Positions 11,001-21,599 of a stretch of 64,000 nucleotides of DNA are shown piece by piece. A program made the position numbers and the translations under genes. Numbering within the stretch: the stretch's first letter is position 1; every line of letters begins with the position of its first letter. The notes under the pieces were generated by a model that worked only from the letters and a program-made list of their open reading frames with translations, had not been told where the DNA came from and ran no database searches. Source of the stretch: Zygnema cylindricum (Eukaryota > Streptophyta > Zygnematophyceae > Zygnematales > Zygnemataceae); contig JBBHKE010000339.1 in the NCBI GenBank assembly GCA_037447655.1, positions 310,001 to 374,000 on the forward strand, in the 5' to 3' direction.

Positions 11001-11335
11001 GTCCACCATGGAGGCTGAGTATATGGCATCTTGCTCTGCTAAAAAAGAATTGACGTGGGTCAAGTCTTTGCTTGGTGAGCTAGGTCACCTTAAAAGTGGT
11101 GTGCATAATTTTTTTTTGTGATAATCAGGCAGCAATGGCTATTGCTGCAAATCCTAAACATCAGTTTAAAGCAAAAAACATAGACATTAGACTCAGTTTT
11201 GTTAAAGAGAAGGTAGAAAACAAAATAATCATTTAAAAATATAGACCAGATAGCGAGATGGTAGCAAATATGATAACAAAACCTATGCTTTCTCCCAAGC
11301 TAATTTTTTGCTAGAGAAGTGTGGTCTAAAATTAA
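8090..11335 (+). pseudogene. pol: Element 2 pol: protease, integrase, RT, RNase H
   Basis: Protease: GWIVDSGASMHMC with the catalytic DSG near 8145. Integrase: HHCC zinc domain (HKRLGH about 8538, CNGCAQGK about 8650), catalytic HTD near 8738 followed by a TAG at 8742-8744, SDN near 8925. The usual GVAER segment reads VVANT, so the catalytic glutamate is lost. The long frame 8823-9947 covers the integrase core and linker. RT: MDIKTFFLHG and an active site YDDD at 10351 in place of YVDD. RNase H: TTWSDASYGD and STMEAEYM, then HQFKAKNIDIRLSF. Stops at 8742, 9945, 10318, 10447 and 10969 among others. Clear copia order. Confidence 0.92.
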
Positions 11336-11344
11336 AGAGTGACT

Positions 11345-11359
11345 AGAAAATAAGGGGAG
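11345..11359 (+). promoter_or_regulatory. Polypurine tract of element 2
   Basis: AGAAAATAAGGGGAG directly before TGTAGAAA of the 3' LTR; primes plus-strand synthesis in LTR retrotransposons. Confidence 0.8.
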
Positions 11360-12415
11360 TGTAGAAATTAATGGTTATTTTTTAGAAATTTCTAGGTCTA
11401 AAATGAAAGGTAGAAAAGAAGCTGAGGCAATCTGCTTCTAACTCCTCTCTTCAACTCCCACACTAGTCGCAGTCACTGAAAGTTGAATTGGAAGCTAGAA
11501 CCATGGCTGCCTATGCTGCTTAAGAGATAGAGAGACAACTGGTAGATTTTGGTAGATTTACCAAAATATACTTAACGGACCAAGGATTTGATCTTGGTAC
11601 CTTCCGTTCGTCAAGCTTGAAATAGACAGTAACTTTATCTTATAGACTAGGATCGGTGCTAAGACATATAGGGTTTGACAAATATATAAACTATAAAGCG
11701 TGAACTAATTCATTTAACTGAAACTATAAAGGTCGCGTATGGATACAAGTTTTTAAAGTACGGAGTACGATTTCGTTTCGAAACGGATATCGCCCATTTT
11801 GTTTCGAGAGCAAAAAAAAAATATCGAGCAACGATTTATGGCGTCTACGATTTAAACCCGGTTTTGATCGGACGGCCGCGAAAGATGTCGAGATCGCGGA
11901 ATAGGATTTTGGCGGTTTTTGGTCACCGCCACATGGATTGACACGTGGCACGACCGCTTTGGATTACGGCATCTCCGGGGATTACAGAAACGAATCCAGA
12001 TATCACATGTGTCGACTGGTTGGCCATGTCCTACAATGGCTGTACAAAAAGTACATCAACACTTGTACCTTTATGTACGACACAGTATTTTGATTGGTGT
12101 CGTACTTCAGTAGATTGAGATTTAGAGAGAGATAGGACTTAGGAAAATTTGGTAGATAGGACCCTCTCTCCCAAAGAGCCTCTTTACAAAAGGTCAACTT
12201 TGACCCTTCATAACTTACTGCTCAGGGGAGAAAATTCAGACGTTCTTTTTGCTATCGACTTAGGGGAGTCTTGCCTTCACAAGGTTGGAGGTGGTTAGAG
12301 TTTTTGTCTGCCAGGATGGCAGTTATTTTTGTTGAATCACAAAGGCCTCAGGGTAATCCTAGAGGCTTTAAGTGAACTGCTTACTCTGAGGGCCAATGGA
12401 GGTCGCATAGTTCTA
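11360..12415 (+). repeat. 3' LTR of element 2
   Basis: Matches 5962-7004. Its end is mutated (GTTCTA in place of GTTGCA) but the target duplication TCATG follows immediately. G-box ACACGTGGCAC at 11941. Confidence 0.92.
11577..11655 (-). other. tRNA-like block in LTR, antisense
   Basis: The minus strand contains CCAAGATCAAATCCTTGG. This folds as a perfect 5-bp stem CCAAG/CTTGG around an 8-nt loop, the cleanest T-arm-like hairpin among the family A/B copies, with an A-box-like GATAAAGTT upstream. Confidence 0.55.
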
Positions 12416-12420
12416 TCATG

Positions 12421-13543
12421 GACTTGGAGCATTACCATGGGGATGATTCTCGTGAAGGAAAACACTTTAGAGCTTCGTAGGGGAAGTGACAGGGTGAATG
12501 CACTAACAGGTAGTGGTGAATGGCGCAAGCGTAAAGAGAGGAATGATGGTGACTCGCGAAAGTGTGACGAAAGGAAGAAAGACAAAGATAAACCTTATCG
12601 GAACTTCGGTTAAAAGAGAGGGAGAGAAAAAGAGTGGGGAGCTTTGAAAGGAGGGGTTTGCTTCTTTTGTAGGGAACAAGGGTCACTATATGGAGGAATA
12701 TCCTTGTTTAGAAGAAATTAGAAGTTGGAATGTGGATGATGAGGAAGAAAGGGAAGACTAGAAACAGGATGAAGATATTTTGGAGATTCTTGGCATCGGT
12801 AGTATGGTGAAGAGTGAAAAGCACACAGAAATTCCACGAAAGCAACAATGTGCTTTTGGAGGTATTAGGGAAGTCAAGAGAAAGGAGGTATTTGAGGGAG
12901 TTAATATGATGAGGAAGTCTAGGAGTGTAGGGTAATTGACTTAGAAATGAGAAAGTCAGATCTATAATTAAAACATGAAAAAGGGAAAAATCAGAATATT
13001 GAAGATACTTTCATAGATATTTTGGCGACAGAAAACTAGTCGAAAGAGGAAACTTCAACGGATTCCATGGAAAGGGGAGAAGTAAATCTAGAGGGGGCTC
13101 TAAAGGATAGGGGAGAAGAGGAACTTTAAATGAGAGGTTTAGGGGAGAAGAAATATTTTTTGGGAATAAAAATGAAAAGTGATAGTGAAAAGACTTATAT
13201 GGATCTGAAATGGGGAAATGGGGAAAAATCAGAAAAAATGGGTAGTTGTCATAGATAATCATTTAACTGGAGAAGATGTAGGAGTTATGAAAACTTTAAT
13301 AGGGACTAGTGGTTTTTGAGAAAAAATAGGGGAGGGTGGATTTGACATCACTATTTGGTGTAATGTCGTTTATGAAGATGTGCTTGTAAAAGGGCTATCA
13401 TCTGGGTATGTGTTGCAAATTGGGGATAGGACTCGCTGTTGGAACTTCAAGAGGGGGGTTAGATTTTGTGTGGATGACAAAGATATGAGGTGGATAAAAT
13501 CTCTTCTTGGATTTATGAAAAGTGGACTAGAAAATAAAGGGAG
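12421..13543 (+). pseudogene. Element 1: gag end, purine-rich filler, RNase H tail
   Basis: Gag resumes after the target duplication with a TMGMILVKENTLELRRGS segment, then a decayed zinc knuckle (CFFCREQG near 12661). A RKQQCAFGGI motif near 12840 marks the usual entry to protease, but the DSG motif does not follow. Instead there are about 450 bp of glutamate/lysine-rich purine DNA. At 13321-13543 the RNase H end returns (DITIWCNVVYED, SSGYVLQIGD) and runs to a polypurine tract at 13529-13543. Integrase and RT are deleted. This is a deletion derivative. Confidence 0.8.
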
Positions 13544-14763
13544 TGTTGAATTATGTGTATTTTCTAGGTCTGTATTGTGTAGATAATAATGTTTTTCTTA
13601 GGATATTTTTTTAGGATTAAATAAAAAAGAAGTGGAGAAAATCTGCCTCTAACTCCTCTCTGTAACCCCCACACTTTTCGAAGTCACTAAAGGCTAGAGA
13701 GGGAGCTAGAGTCATGGCTGCCTAAGCTGCCTAGAGAGATAGGTAGTAGAATCTAGGTAGATTTACCAAAAGAGATTAGACGAACCCAAGATTTGATCCG
13801 GGTACCTACCCTCCGTCAAATCACCCGTAGCCGTAAGCTTTATCCTATAAACTAGGATCAATGATGAGATATGTAGAATTTGATAATTATTTAAAGACGT
13901 ACAATTACATAAATTCATTTAACAACGCGAACAGACATGTAACATAGACAGAGTTTAAATGTACGTACGGCGTACGGTACTTCACTAAATAAATTATGCA
14001 CATTTGTTTCAAAAACGAAACAAATACCGCCCATTGATTTTCGACGGCTGGATTTAAAAGTCGATTTTAATCGAACGGCCGCGATAGATGCCGAGATCGC
14101 GGAATGGGCGTTTTGGCGGTTTTCGGTTATCACCACGTCAAATGACACGTGGCACAATCACATAAGATTGCCCCAACTCCAGATATTACGGGAACAAATC
14201 CGGATATGGCATGTGTCAACTTTTTGGCCATGTCGTACAATGGCTGTACAGAAAGTACACCGGCACATGTACTTTTTTGTACAACATAGTATTGTGACTG
14301 GTGTCGTACGTCGGTAGATAAAAGTTTTAGAAAGAGATAGGACTTAAAAAAATTAGTAGGAAGCCACCTCTCTCCGAAAGAGCTCCTGTACAAAAGGTCA
14401 TCTTTGACGACTATAACTTACTGCTCAAGGGAGAAAATTCAGAGATTTTTTTTGTTGTGGACTCTAGAGAGTCCACGCTACACAGGGGTGTAGTTGGTCA
14501 GAATATTTTTGTGCCATGGTGAATGCATTTCTAAGGGATAGTCAAAGTGGGTGAATGTGTCCAAAACTCATATTCTAGCTTTGCGTTCTGTTGTGGAACT
14601 GAGAACACAGAAAGTCATATTTTACAAAGGTGAAGTTTTATTGGGGTTCTGATTTTGTAAGGGGTCAATAATTTAGGTTTGTATCAACTTGGTGTCGGCA
14701 CTAACTAGATTATCTTATTTGGATCTGCGAAATCTGTGGGGGAATGAACCCCATAGAGTTTCA
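13544..14763 (+). repeat. 3' LTR of element 1 (family A)
   Basis: TGTTGAATTATG to CATAGAGTTTCA. It lacks the 1033-bp insertion of the 5' LTR and so serves as its empty reference. G-box GACACGTGGCAC at 14144-14155. Confidence 0.9.
13782..13860 (-). other. tRNA-like block in LTR, antisense
   Basis: Same layout as 3256-3337, with GGATAAAGC and GGTACCCGGATCAAATC on the minus strand. Confidence 0.5.
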
Positions 14764-15649
14764 ACCCTGACCCCTTTGAGTTTCAACAATAATAAATGCC
14801 ACCTTGATATATAAAAATACTAACGAACTTCACTCCTAAGAAGACAAGACTTCCTTGAGTCGATAGTAAAGAGAATCTCTAAATCTGCTCCCCTAAGCAG
14901 TAAGTTATCACGGGTTAAAGTTGGCCTTTTGTACAGGGGCTCTCTAGGAGAGAAGGGTCTACCTACCAAATTTTCTAAGTCCCAAATCTCTCTCTAAACC
15001 CTATTCTAGTAGAGTATGGCACTAATCATAATAGCGTGTCGTACATAAAAGTACAGGTGTCGAAGTACTTTCTGTACGACCATCGTACGGCATGGCCAAA
15101 ATGTCGACGCCTGCCATATCTAGATTCGTTCCTTTATTTTTCGGGGATGCCGCAAGCTAATGTGGTTGTGCCACGTGTCATTGGACTTGGCGATGACCGA
15201 AAACCCCCAAAGCGCCCATTCCGCAATCTCGACATCTATCGCGGCCGTTCGATCAAGATCAGCTTTTAATTCTAACTGTCAAAAATTATAGCGTGGTATT
15301 TGTTTTGCCATCAAAACAAATGTGCGGTATTCGTTTCTTCAAATACCATACACTGTACTATACAAAACTGTATCTATGTCCTCAGAATTTGTTAAATGAT
15401 ATTGTCTACGTATACATCTAAAAATAATTATGAAACCGTATATACCTCAGCACTAATCTAAGACTAATAATCTCTCTCTAGAAAGCATAGATTGCCATGG
15501 CTCTAGCTCCCTCTCCAACCTTCAGTGACAACGACAAAAGTTGGAGTTGAAGAGAGGAGTCAGAGTCAAACTGCCTCTGCTTCTTTTTTGCACTTTATCT
15601 TTACAACTTTAAACCTAGAAAATACAAGAAAGAACCTTTAATTTCTACA
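14764..15649 (-). repeat. Minus-strand family B LTR, U5 end truncated
   Basis: The reverse complement begins TGTAGAAATTAAAGG (at 15649) and runs towards 14764, where it stops abruptly inside U5 at the edge of element 1. Half of the tRNA-like block is deleted here: the A-box side remains (about 15450-15470) but the T-arm side is gone. That natural deletion is a useful comparison. Confidence 0.8.
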
Positions 15650-15866
15650 CTCCCCTTATATTCTAGTCACTCTTCAATTTAAGACCACACTTCTCCTTGG
15701 AGAAAATTGGCTTATGGGAAGGCACAAGTTTGGTCATCATATCTGCTACCATCTCGCTATCTGGTTGTACTCTAAACTGATTATTTTGACTTTTACCTTC
15801 TCTCTAACAAAGCTGAGTCTAATGTCCTTGTGTTTGGCTTTAAAATGATGTTTACGATTGGCAGCT
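15650..15866 (-). pseudogene. Minus-strand copia RNase H end
   Basis: The reverse complement encodes the end of RNase H (AANRKHHFKAKHKDIRLSFVREKV) followed by polypurine tract and LTR. Upstream on the minus strand it is cut off at 15866, where the U5 end of a family C LTR abuts. It is read as the left remnant of an element into which element 4 inserted. Confidence 0.75.
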
Positions 15867-16121
15867 AAAATTATATGGTCTCCATTAACCCACAAAATGA
15901 GCAATGTATATAAATCCTCTACGAAAATGTTTGCCCCTTTCACTTTCCCACTGAATAAGTGCCACTCAAGCACACAAATATTCTAACCACTATCATCCAT
16001 GTGAGAAAAAGACTCCCCTTAGTCAAACAAAAAAAGAATCACTGAATTTGCTCCTCTGAGCAGTAAGTTATGGTTGGCCAAAGATGGCCTATAAATACAA
16101 AAGGTCACCTAGAGAGAGGCG
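15867..16121 (-). repeat. 3' LTR of element 4, U5 part
   Basis: The reverse complement carries the family C U5: TTACTGCTCAGAGGAGCAAATTCA-type core, then GGGGCAAACATT and the CTCATTTTGTGGGTTAATGG end. It is continued by 22649-23294 on the other side of element 3. The last five bases, AGGCG (16117-16121), are the target duplication of element 3. Confidence 0.85.
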
Positions 16122-17236
16122 TGTAGAAATTGATGGTTATTTTAGTATTTTCTAGGTATAAAATGAAATGCAGAAAAGAAGCCGAGGCATTCTGCCTCTA
16201 ACTCCTCTCTTCAGCTCCCACACTTGTCGCAGTCACTGAAGGTTGAAGAAGGAGCTAGAGCCATGGCTGCTTCTCTTGTCCACAAAGATACATGAAGTTG
16301 TTATTAGTAAGTTTACTAAAAGGTTGAAATTTATAGATTTCTAGAGTATTTTATAGGTTTAAATATGTTTTTATAAAAGGAAAAAGGGAAAGGACGGACA
16401 GCCTGCCTCCACCTCCGCTCTCTAACTCCCATACTTGTTGTAGTCACTGAAGGTAAGAGAGAGAGGTTGATCCATGGCTGCCTTAGTTCAACAGACAACT
16501 ATTTTTAGTAGGTTACTAAAAATATACTTGACGGACCAGAGATTTGATCCCGGTACCTGCGGTTCGTCAAGTTGACCGATAGCGGTCAGCTTTATCCTAA
16601 TAGACTAGGACCAATACACATTTTGCTTTGACAGCGAAACAAATATCACGCAAGTATTTATGACGGCTACGATTGAAACCCGCTTTTGATCGGACGACCG
16701 CGAATGATGCCGAGATTGCGAAATAGGATTTTTGCGGTTTGCGATCACCGCCACTTCGATTAACACGTGGCACAACCACATCGGATTACCACATCTCCGG
16801 GGATTACACGAACGAATCCAAATATGACACGTGTCGACTTATTGGCCATGTCGTACAATGGTCGTGGAGTAAGTACACCGACACATGTACCTTTTTGTAC
16901 GACAGAGTATTATGATTTGTGTCGTACTTCAGTAGATAGAGTTTTAGAGAGATATAAACTTAGAAAAATTTGGTAGATAGGACCCTCTCTCTAAGATAGC
17001 TTCTGTACAAATGGTCATCTTTGACCACTCATAACTTACTATTCATGGGAGATAATTCAAAGATTTTTTTTGCTATCGACTTAAGGGAGTCTTGCCTTCA
17101 CAAAGGTAAAGATGGTCAGAGAATTTGTTTGCCAAGGTGGCAATTATTCTTGCTGAAACACAAAGGGGTCAGGGTTATCTTACAGGCTTCGTGTGAGTTG
17201 CCTTCTCTGAGGACCTAAGGAGGTCTCAGAGTTGCA
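16122..17236 (+). repeat. 5' LTR of element 3 with internal duplication
   Basis: The first about 190 bp are present twice: the second partial copy starts near 16325 and includes AACTCCCATACTTGTTGTAG and the ATCCATGGCTGCC block. About 145 bp are deleted after 16612 relative to the 3' LTR. Ends AGAGTTGCA at 17236. Confidence 0.85.
16533..16613 (-). other. tRNA-like block in LTR, antisense
   Basis: Minus strand: CCTAGTCTATTAGGATAAAGC, then TGACCGCTATCGGTCA (a 6-bp stem in the anticodon-arm position), then GGTACCGGGATCAAATCTC. Of the family A/B copies this has the clearest anticodon-like stem. Confidence 0.55.
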
Positions 17237-17251
17237 AGTTATGGACCCACC
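17237..17251 (+). promoter_or_regulatory. Primer-binding site of element 3
   Basis: AGTTATGGACCCACC, two mismatches to the iMet-complementary site; one of them changes gag codon 2 from Gly to Asp. Confidence 0.75.
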
Positions 17252-18180
17252 CTCTAGGATGCCCATCTTTAATGGAACTAGCTTCATATATTGGGAAAGT
17301 ATAATGACAACTGCTTTATGTGATTTTTTTTTTTTGGGGAATAGTGAGTGGACGGGTGAGGCGTCCATCCAGTCTTGGAATCCCTCCAGGGTTTATAGGG
17401 AGCAGATTCACCAGAGATGCAGATCCATCTCCAACAAAGGAGACAAAGGAAAGGGAGGTGGTAAACAAAGGAAAAGAGAAGGAGACAATCACACCTATAG
17501 CAACTGGTTCGGCATTCATGTCACCTATTCCAAAAACGAGGAGAATGATATTGATACCCAGGACTACAACAATATGGCGGCAAAACACTTCATCCTCCGC
17601 CATATTACTCAAGGGATTGTATCGCGTCATTTGCAGGTAGAGAGGGCATGTGATCATTGGGTGGCTCTCATAGAGATGTTTTGAAGTGGTATGATTGAGC
17701 AACAGCAGTAAGCTGATCAGAAAATTGACGCATAAGTATACAAGAGGGGGAAGATGTTGGATTTTTGTAATAAGCTCGCAACACTTTTCATGTTGCTTGA
17801 GAGTGCTAGACAGGTTGAAACTGAAAAGATGAAGGTCAACTGCTTGCTCATGAAGTTACTAGATAAGTTTGATAACATAGTCAACCGTGTGCGGAACTTG
17901 CCGTACTCAAGGTGGATATGTAAATCAGTGGTATGGATGATTCTCGTTCGAGAGAATACAATTCAGATCCGAAGGGGAGGAAAAAATGGGCAAGCCTTGG
18001 AGTTGGGACCGATTGGAGGAACAATGATTCCAAGAAACCGGTCAAAAATTAAAGATGGGTGAAGCAGAGAAATCATACCGACGAGTTTTGACTAAGCGCT
18101 CCCAAAGGTTTGTGCAATTTTTGTAAGAAACCAGGGCAATATATGGCGGAGTACACTAAGTTAACCAAGCTGCGGTTAAA
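17241..18180 (+). pseudogene. gag: Element 3 gag with degenerate zinc knuckle
   Basis: Begins MDPPSRMPIFNGTSFIYWES, then frameshifts within a poly-T run near 17325-17336. Downstream order matches element 2: a KMLDFCNKLATLF segment, KMKVNCLLMKL, VVWMILVRENTIQIRRGG. The zinc knuckle near 18115 reads CNFCKKPGQYMAEY, so both the histidine (Gln) and the last cysteine (Tyr) are lost. Nucleic-acid binding is not expected. Confidence 0.8.
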
Positions 18181-18229
18181 AGAGGGGCAGACGGGTGGAC
18201 CTCGGAGAGGAAAAAAAAAGGCCCTTGTG

Positions 18230-21200
18230 ACATAGGAACATGTGGCGGAATCTAAGGATGAAGACTATGGGCTCCTATTGGATGAGGAGTTGGAAGCGAA
18301 AAACGAGGTCAAAATTCCACGAAGGTTAAAATGTGCTTTCGGTGGATTAAAAGGTGAAGCAAACTAGATTGTACATTTAATTCCCCCAATCCGCAAATCC
18401 TTTCGAACCTCCACAGTATATCACGTAAATGTATACGCACGAAACGTCGCGTGCGCACCAAATTTCATGTACGCACGAAACTAAATCTTCAAAAACAACA
18501 ACTACTACTGTTGTAGGATCGGTAGATCTGAAAGTGTTAGTAGAAGGAAAGACCTCCATAGTTACATTCGCCGATGTATTGTTTTTTCAGAAGCTGAAAA
18601 GAAACCTCATCTCTACATGTGTATTACATGATTAGGGTTTTGATACTAACACTTGGAAAGGAGTGGTTAGTGCTAGTTTTGAGGAGGAAGTTTATTTCAC
18701 TGCTGAAAAAGGTAGCCAAAGAATGTTTAGGCTGATTTCAATCAATGAAAAGAAGAAACTTTATTATGTTGGTGTTCATGATATTATGTTTTGGCATAAG
18801 AGGCTTGGGCATGTGAATCTAGATAAGTTAAAAAGATGAATAAAATTGGAGTAGTAGAAGGGATTTAGTTCGGTGAGAGAGAGAATCTAAGCGATTGTAG
18901 TGGATGTGCTCAAGGTAAAGCACACAGGTAACCCTTCCCAAAAAATGCCACCTATAAGGGAGAAAAGATTATAGATTTAGTACAGACAGATATTTGGGGA
19001 CTGGCCAAAGTACCCTCACCCAGGGGGAAGAGATTTAAGATGAATATCACTCATGATTGGTCTCGGTATTCTAAGGTGTATTTTTTGAAAAATATGTCAA
19101 AGGCTCATGAATGTTTTAAACAATATAAAACATGGAGTGAAAAACTCCATGAAACCCCAATCAAGAGAGTAAGGAGTGACAATGGTGGAGTGTATACCTC
19201 TAAAGAGTTTGTGGATTTTCTGAGGGAAGATGGAGTCTAACACCAAAAGACATTTCCACAAAACTCGGAACAAATTGGGGTAGCTGAAAGGTTAAATAGA
19301 ACACTAGGTGATAGTGAAGTATGTTGTTGGATAAGAAGATAGGAAAAAGGTTTTGGGCCGAAGCAATGAACTCTGCTAATTACCTCAAAAATAGAGTTCT
19401 TACTTCAGCGGTAAAAGGCCAAACACCTTATACGAGATGGACCGGTTGGAAACCACATATATCTCACTTAAAGGTTTTCAGCAGTCAAGTGTTCTGTCTA
19501 GATACACATCGGTTTAATTCAAAGCTAGATCCTTAAGGAAAACCGGGGTACTTATTAGGATATGATAAGGATGTAAAAGGATACAGAATTGATGATTTTT
19601 AAAAAAAAAAGATATAATTTGAGTAAAGCATCTAGTAGTTATGGATGAAGGAAAGTCTGTGGATCCCTTCAAGTATACCAAGTCAGTAAAAATCAGATTT
19701 GAGTCAGAAAATTCCGATGACTTTGAGCTTCATCACTATCGAGGTTTTAGAGAATATGACATTCTTACTGGTACAAATCAAAGCGAAAAGGGCTCGGCCG
19801 CAGAAACTCCAGTGACAACTCCACCTGAAGCGGAAGACATAGTGGAAATTGATTCAGACTCGAGGGAAAGGGGAGAAGCCGAGATTGTTCGAAAAAACCC
19901 ATAAAAACCATCTATTCCAGCCTCACATTTTGAGAGAGGAAGGAGAAGTAGCAAATTGTTGCAAGAAAAAAAGGTTAATAACAAGGTAACAAAACTATCT
20001 CATTCAGATGAACCTCAAAATTATAAAGAGGCGATGAATTGTCAAGAAAAAGAACCGGTGGAAGACAGCCATCAATGAGGAGATGGCCTCAATTATGGCA
20101 GGCGATACTTGGGAGTAAGTGGATTGTTCACCTAACCGAAAACCAATCGGTTCTAAGTGGGTGTTCAAATTAAAACTGAACCCAGATAACACTATTGAGC
20201 CCTACAAGGCTCGATTAGTGGCAAAAGGATTTACTTAGATAGAAGGAATCTACTAGGAGGAAACCTTTGCCTCGGTAGTCAGATTTCCCACCGTCCGCAT
20301 ACTTCTCAGTTTGGCAGCAGCGGAAGATATGGAGGTGCACCTGATGGACATCAAGAAAGCCTTATTGCATGAAGAATTGGAAGAGGAGATCTTTCAGCCA
20401 GAATGCGAACATTTGTAGAGCAAGGAGAGGAGAGTAAGTTATGCTAACTGATTAAAACTCTTTATGGTTTTAAACAAGCGCTCCGATAGTGGAATAAGAA
20501 ACTTGATGAGTTTTCTTACTTGTCTAAGATATATCCATATCACTTCAGATCACTCAATCAATGTTTTTTAAGATGAGGAAGGTGTTATTATTATTGCAAT
20601 TTATGTTGATGATTTGTTAGTTTAAAGTAAATCAATGGACAAAATTAATAAACTGAATACCGATCTTAAGGAGAGATTTGAGATGAAGGATATGGAGGAG
20701 GCAAGATATATTTTGGGAATTTAATTAAAAAGAGATCGAGGAAGACTAACTCAGAAAGAAGCAATATAGAACATGTTGGAAAATTTTCCGATGGATAAGG
20801 CTAATAGTTGTAAAACTCCAATGGAGTTAAAAAAGAGAAGTGAGAAGAGTTTTGAAGAAGGAGTCATAATCTTAGACAAAGAATTAGGTTTTGAAGATCA
20901 AAACTTCATGGTGACTATTCCTTACAGGCAAAAAGTGGGAAGCCTAATCTATTTTATGAATTGTACCCGGTCGGATTTAGCTGCAAGTGTAAGAGTGCTG
21001 AGTAGAAGTCTAAATTCTCCCTCTAAGAGAGATTGGGAGGCAGCTAAAAGAGTCTTGAGATATTTGATAGGAACTAAAGATCTATGGTTTCATTTGGGTT
21101 GGGTGAAATACTGACATCACTACTTGGAGTGATGCGAGTTATGGTGATGCTCCATTGAGGAGATGTACTTCTGGATATGTATTATATGTGGGTGATGGGG

Positions 21201-21580
21201 CTTGTTGTTGGAGTAGCTAACAACAAAATGGTATTGCTCAGTCTACCATGGAGGCTCAGTATATGGCCTCTTGCTCTGCTGTAAAAGAACTGATGTGGGT
21301 CAAGTCTTTGCTTGGTGAGCTTGGTCACGTTAAGAGTGGTAAGCAAATTTTTTTTTGTGATAATGAGGCAGCATTTGCTATTTCTGCCAATCCTAAACAT
21401 CATTTTAAAGCCAAATACATTTACATTAGACTCAGCTTTGTTAGAGAGAAGGTGGAAAACATAATAATCAGTGTAGAGTACAGACCATATAGCAAGATGG
21501 GAGCAGATATAATGACCAAACCTGTGCCTTCCCCTAAGTTAATTTTCTGCAGGGAGAAGTGTGGTATGAAATTATAGAGT
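18230..21580 (+). pseudogene. pol: Element 3 pol, protease replaced, many stops
   Basis: The protease active-site segment is missing and replaced by foreign sequence (18365-18510). Integrase: HKRLGHVNL (about 18797), CSGCAQGK (about 18899), QTDIWG (about 18986, in place of HTD), SDNGGVY (about 19177), and GVAERLNRTL (about 19279) with the catalytic glutamate kept. RT: LMDIKKALLHE-like segment (about 20343) and intact YVDD at 20602, followed by a TAA shortly after. RNase H: TTWSDASYGDAP (about 21121), STMEAQYM (about 21243), then NPKHHFKAKYIYIRLSF. At least ten stops and several frameshifts. Confidence 0.88.
18365..18510. other. Foreign filler replacing the protease site
   Basis: About 145 bp unrelated to the other copia copies. 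It contains two GTACGCACGAAAC/GTATACGCACGAAAC words about 35 bp apart. It sits where the DSG motif and following 45 codons should be. No ends or target duplication recognised. Confidence 0.6.
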
Positions 21581-21584
21581 GATT

Positions 21585-21599
21585 AGAAAATAAGGGTAG
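21585..21599 (+). promoter_or_regulatory. Polypurine tract of element 3
   Basis: AGAAAATAAGGGTAG before TGTAGAAATT; one pyrimidine interrupts the G run. Confidence 0.7.

Larger units (their letters stand above)
5962..12415 (+). mobile_element. Copia element 2 (family B), nested in element 1 gag
   Basis: A complete LTR-gag-pol-LTR element of 6454 bp. It is flanked by TCATG at 5957-5961 and 12416-12420, a 5-bp target duplication. Removing the element and one TCATG rejoins the gag sequence of element 1 without a gap. LTRs are 1043 and 1056 bp. The domain order gag, protease, integrase, reverse transcriptase, RNase H is that of Ty1/copia. Multiple stops show that it is an old copy. Confidence 0.93.
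3021..14763 (+). mobile_element. Copia element 1 (family A), non-autonomous, interrupted by element 2
   Basis: LTR (3021-5268), start of gag (5273-5961), nested element 2 (5962-12415), TSD repeat, rest of gag and a short RNase H tail (12421-13543), LTR (13544-14763). Without the insertions the LTRs are about 1215 and 1220 bp and the internal part only about 1.8 kb. Protease, integrase and reverse transcriptase are missing and replaced by purine-rich sequence, so this copy depended on proteins supplied elsewhere. No target duplication was found at its outer ends: the left flank is another copia end, the right flank a truncated minus-strand LTR. Confidence 0.85.
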
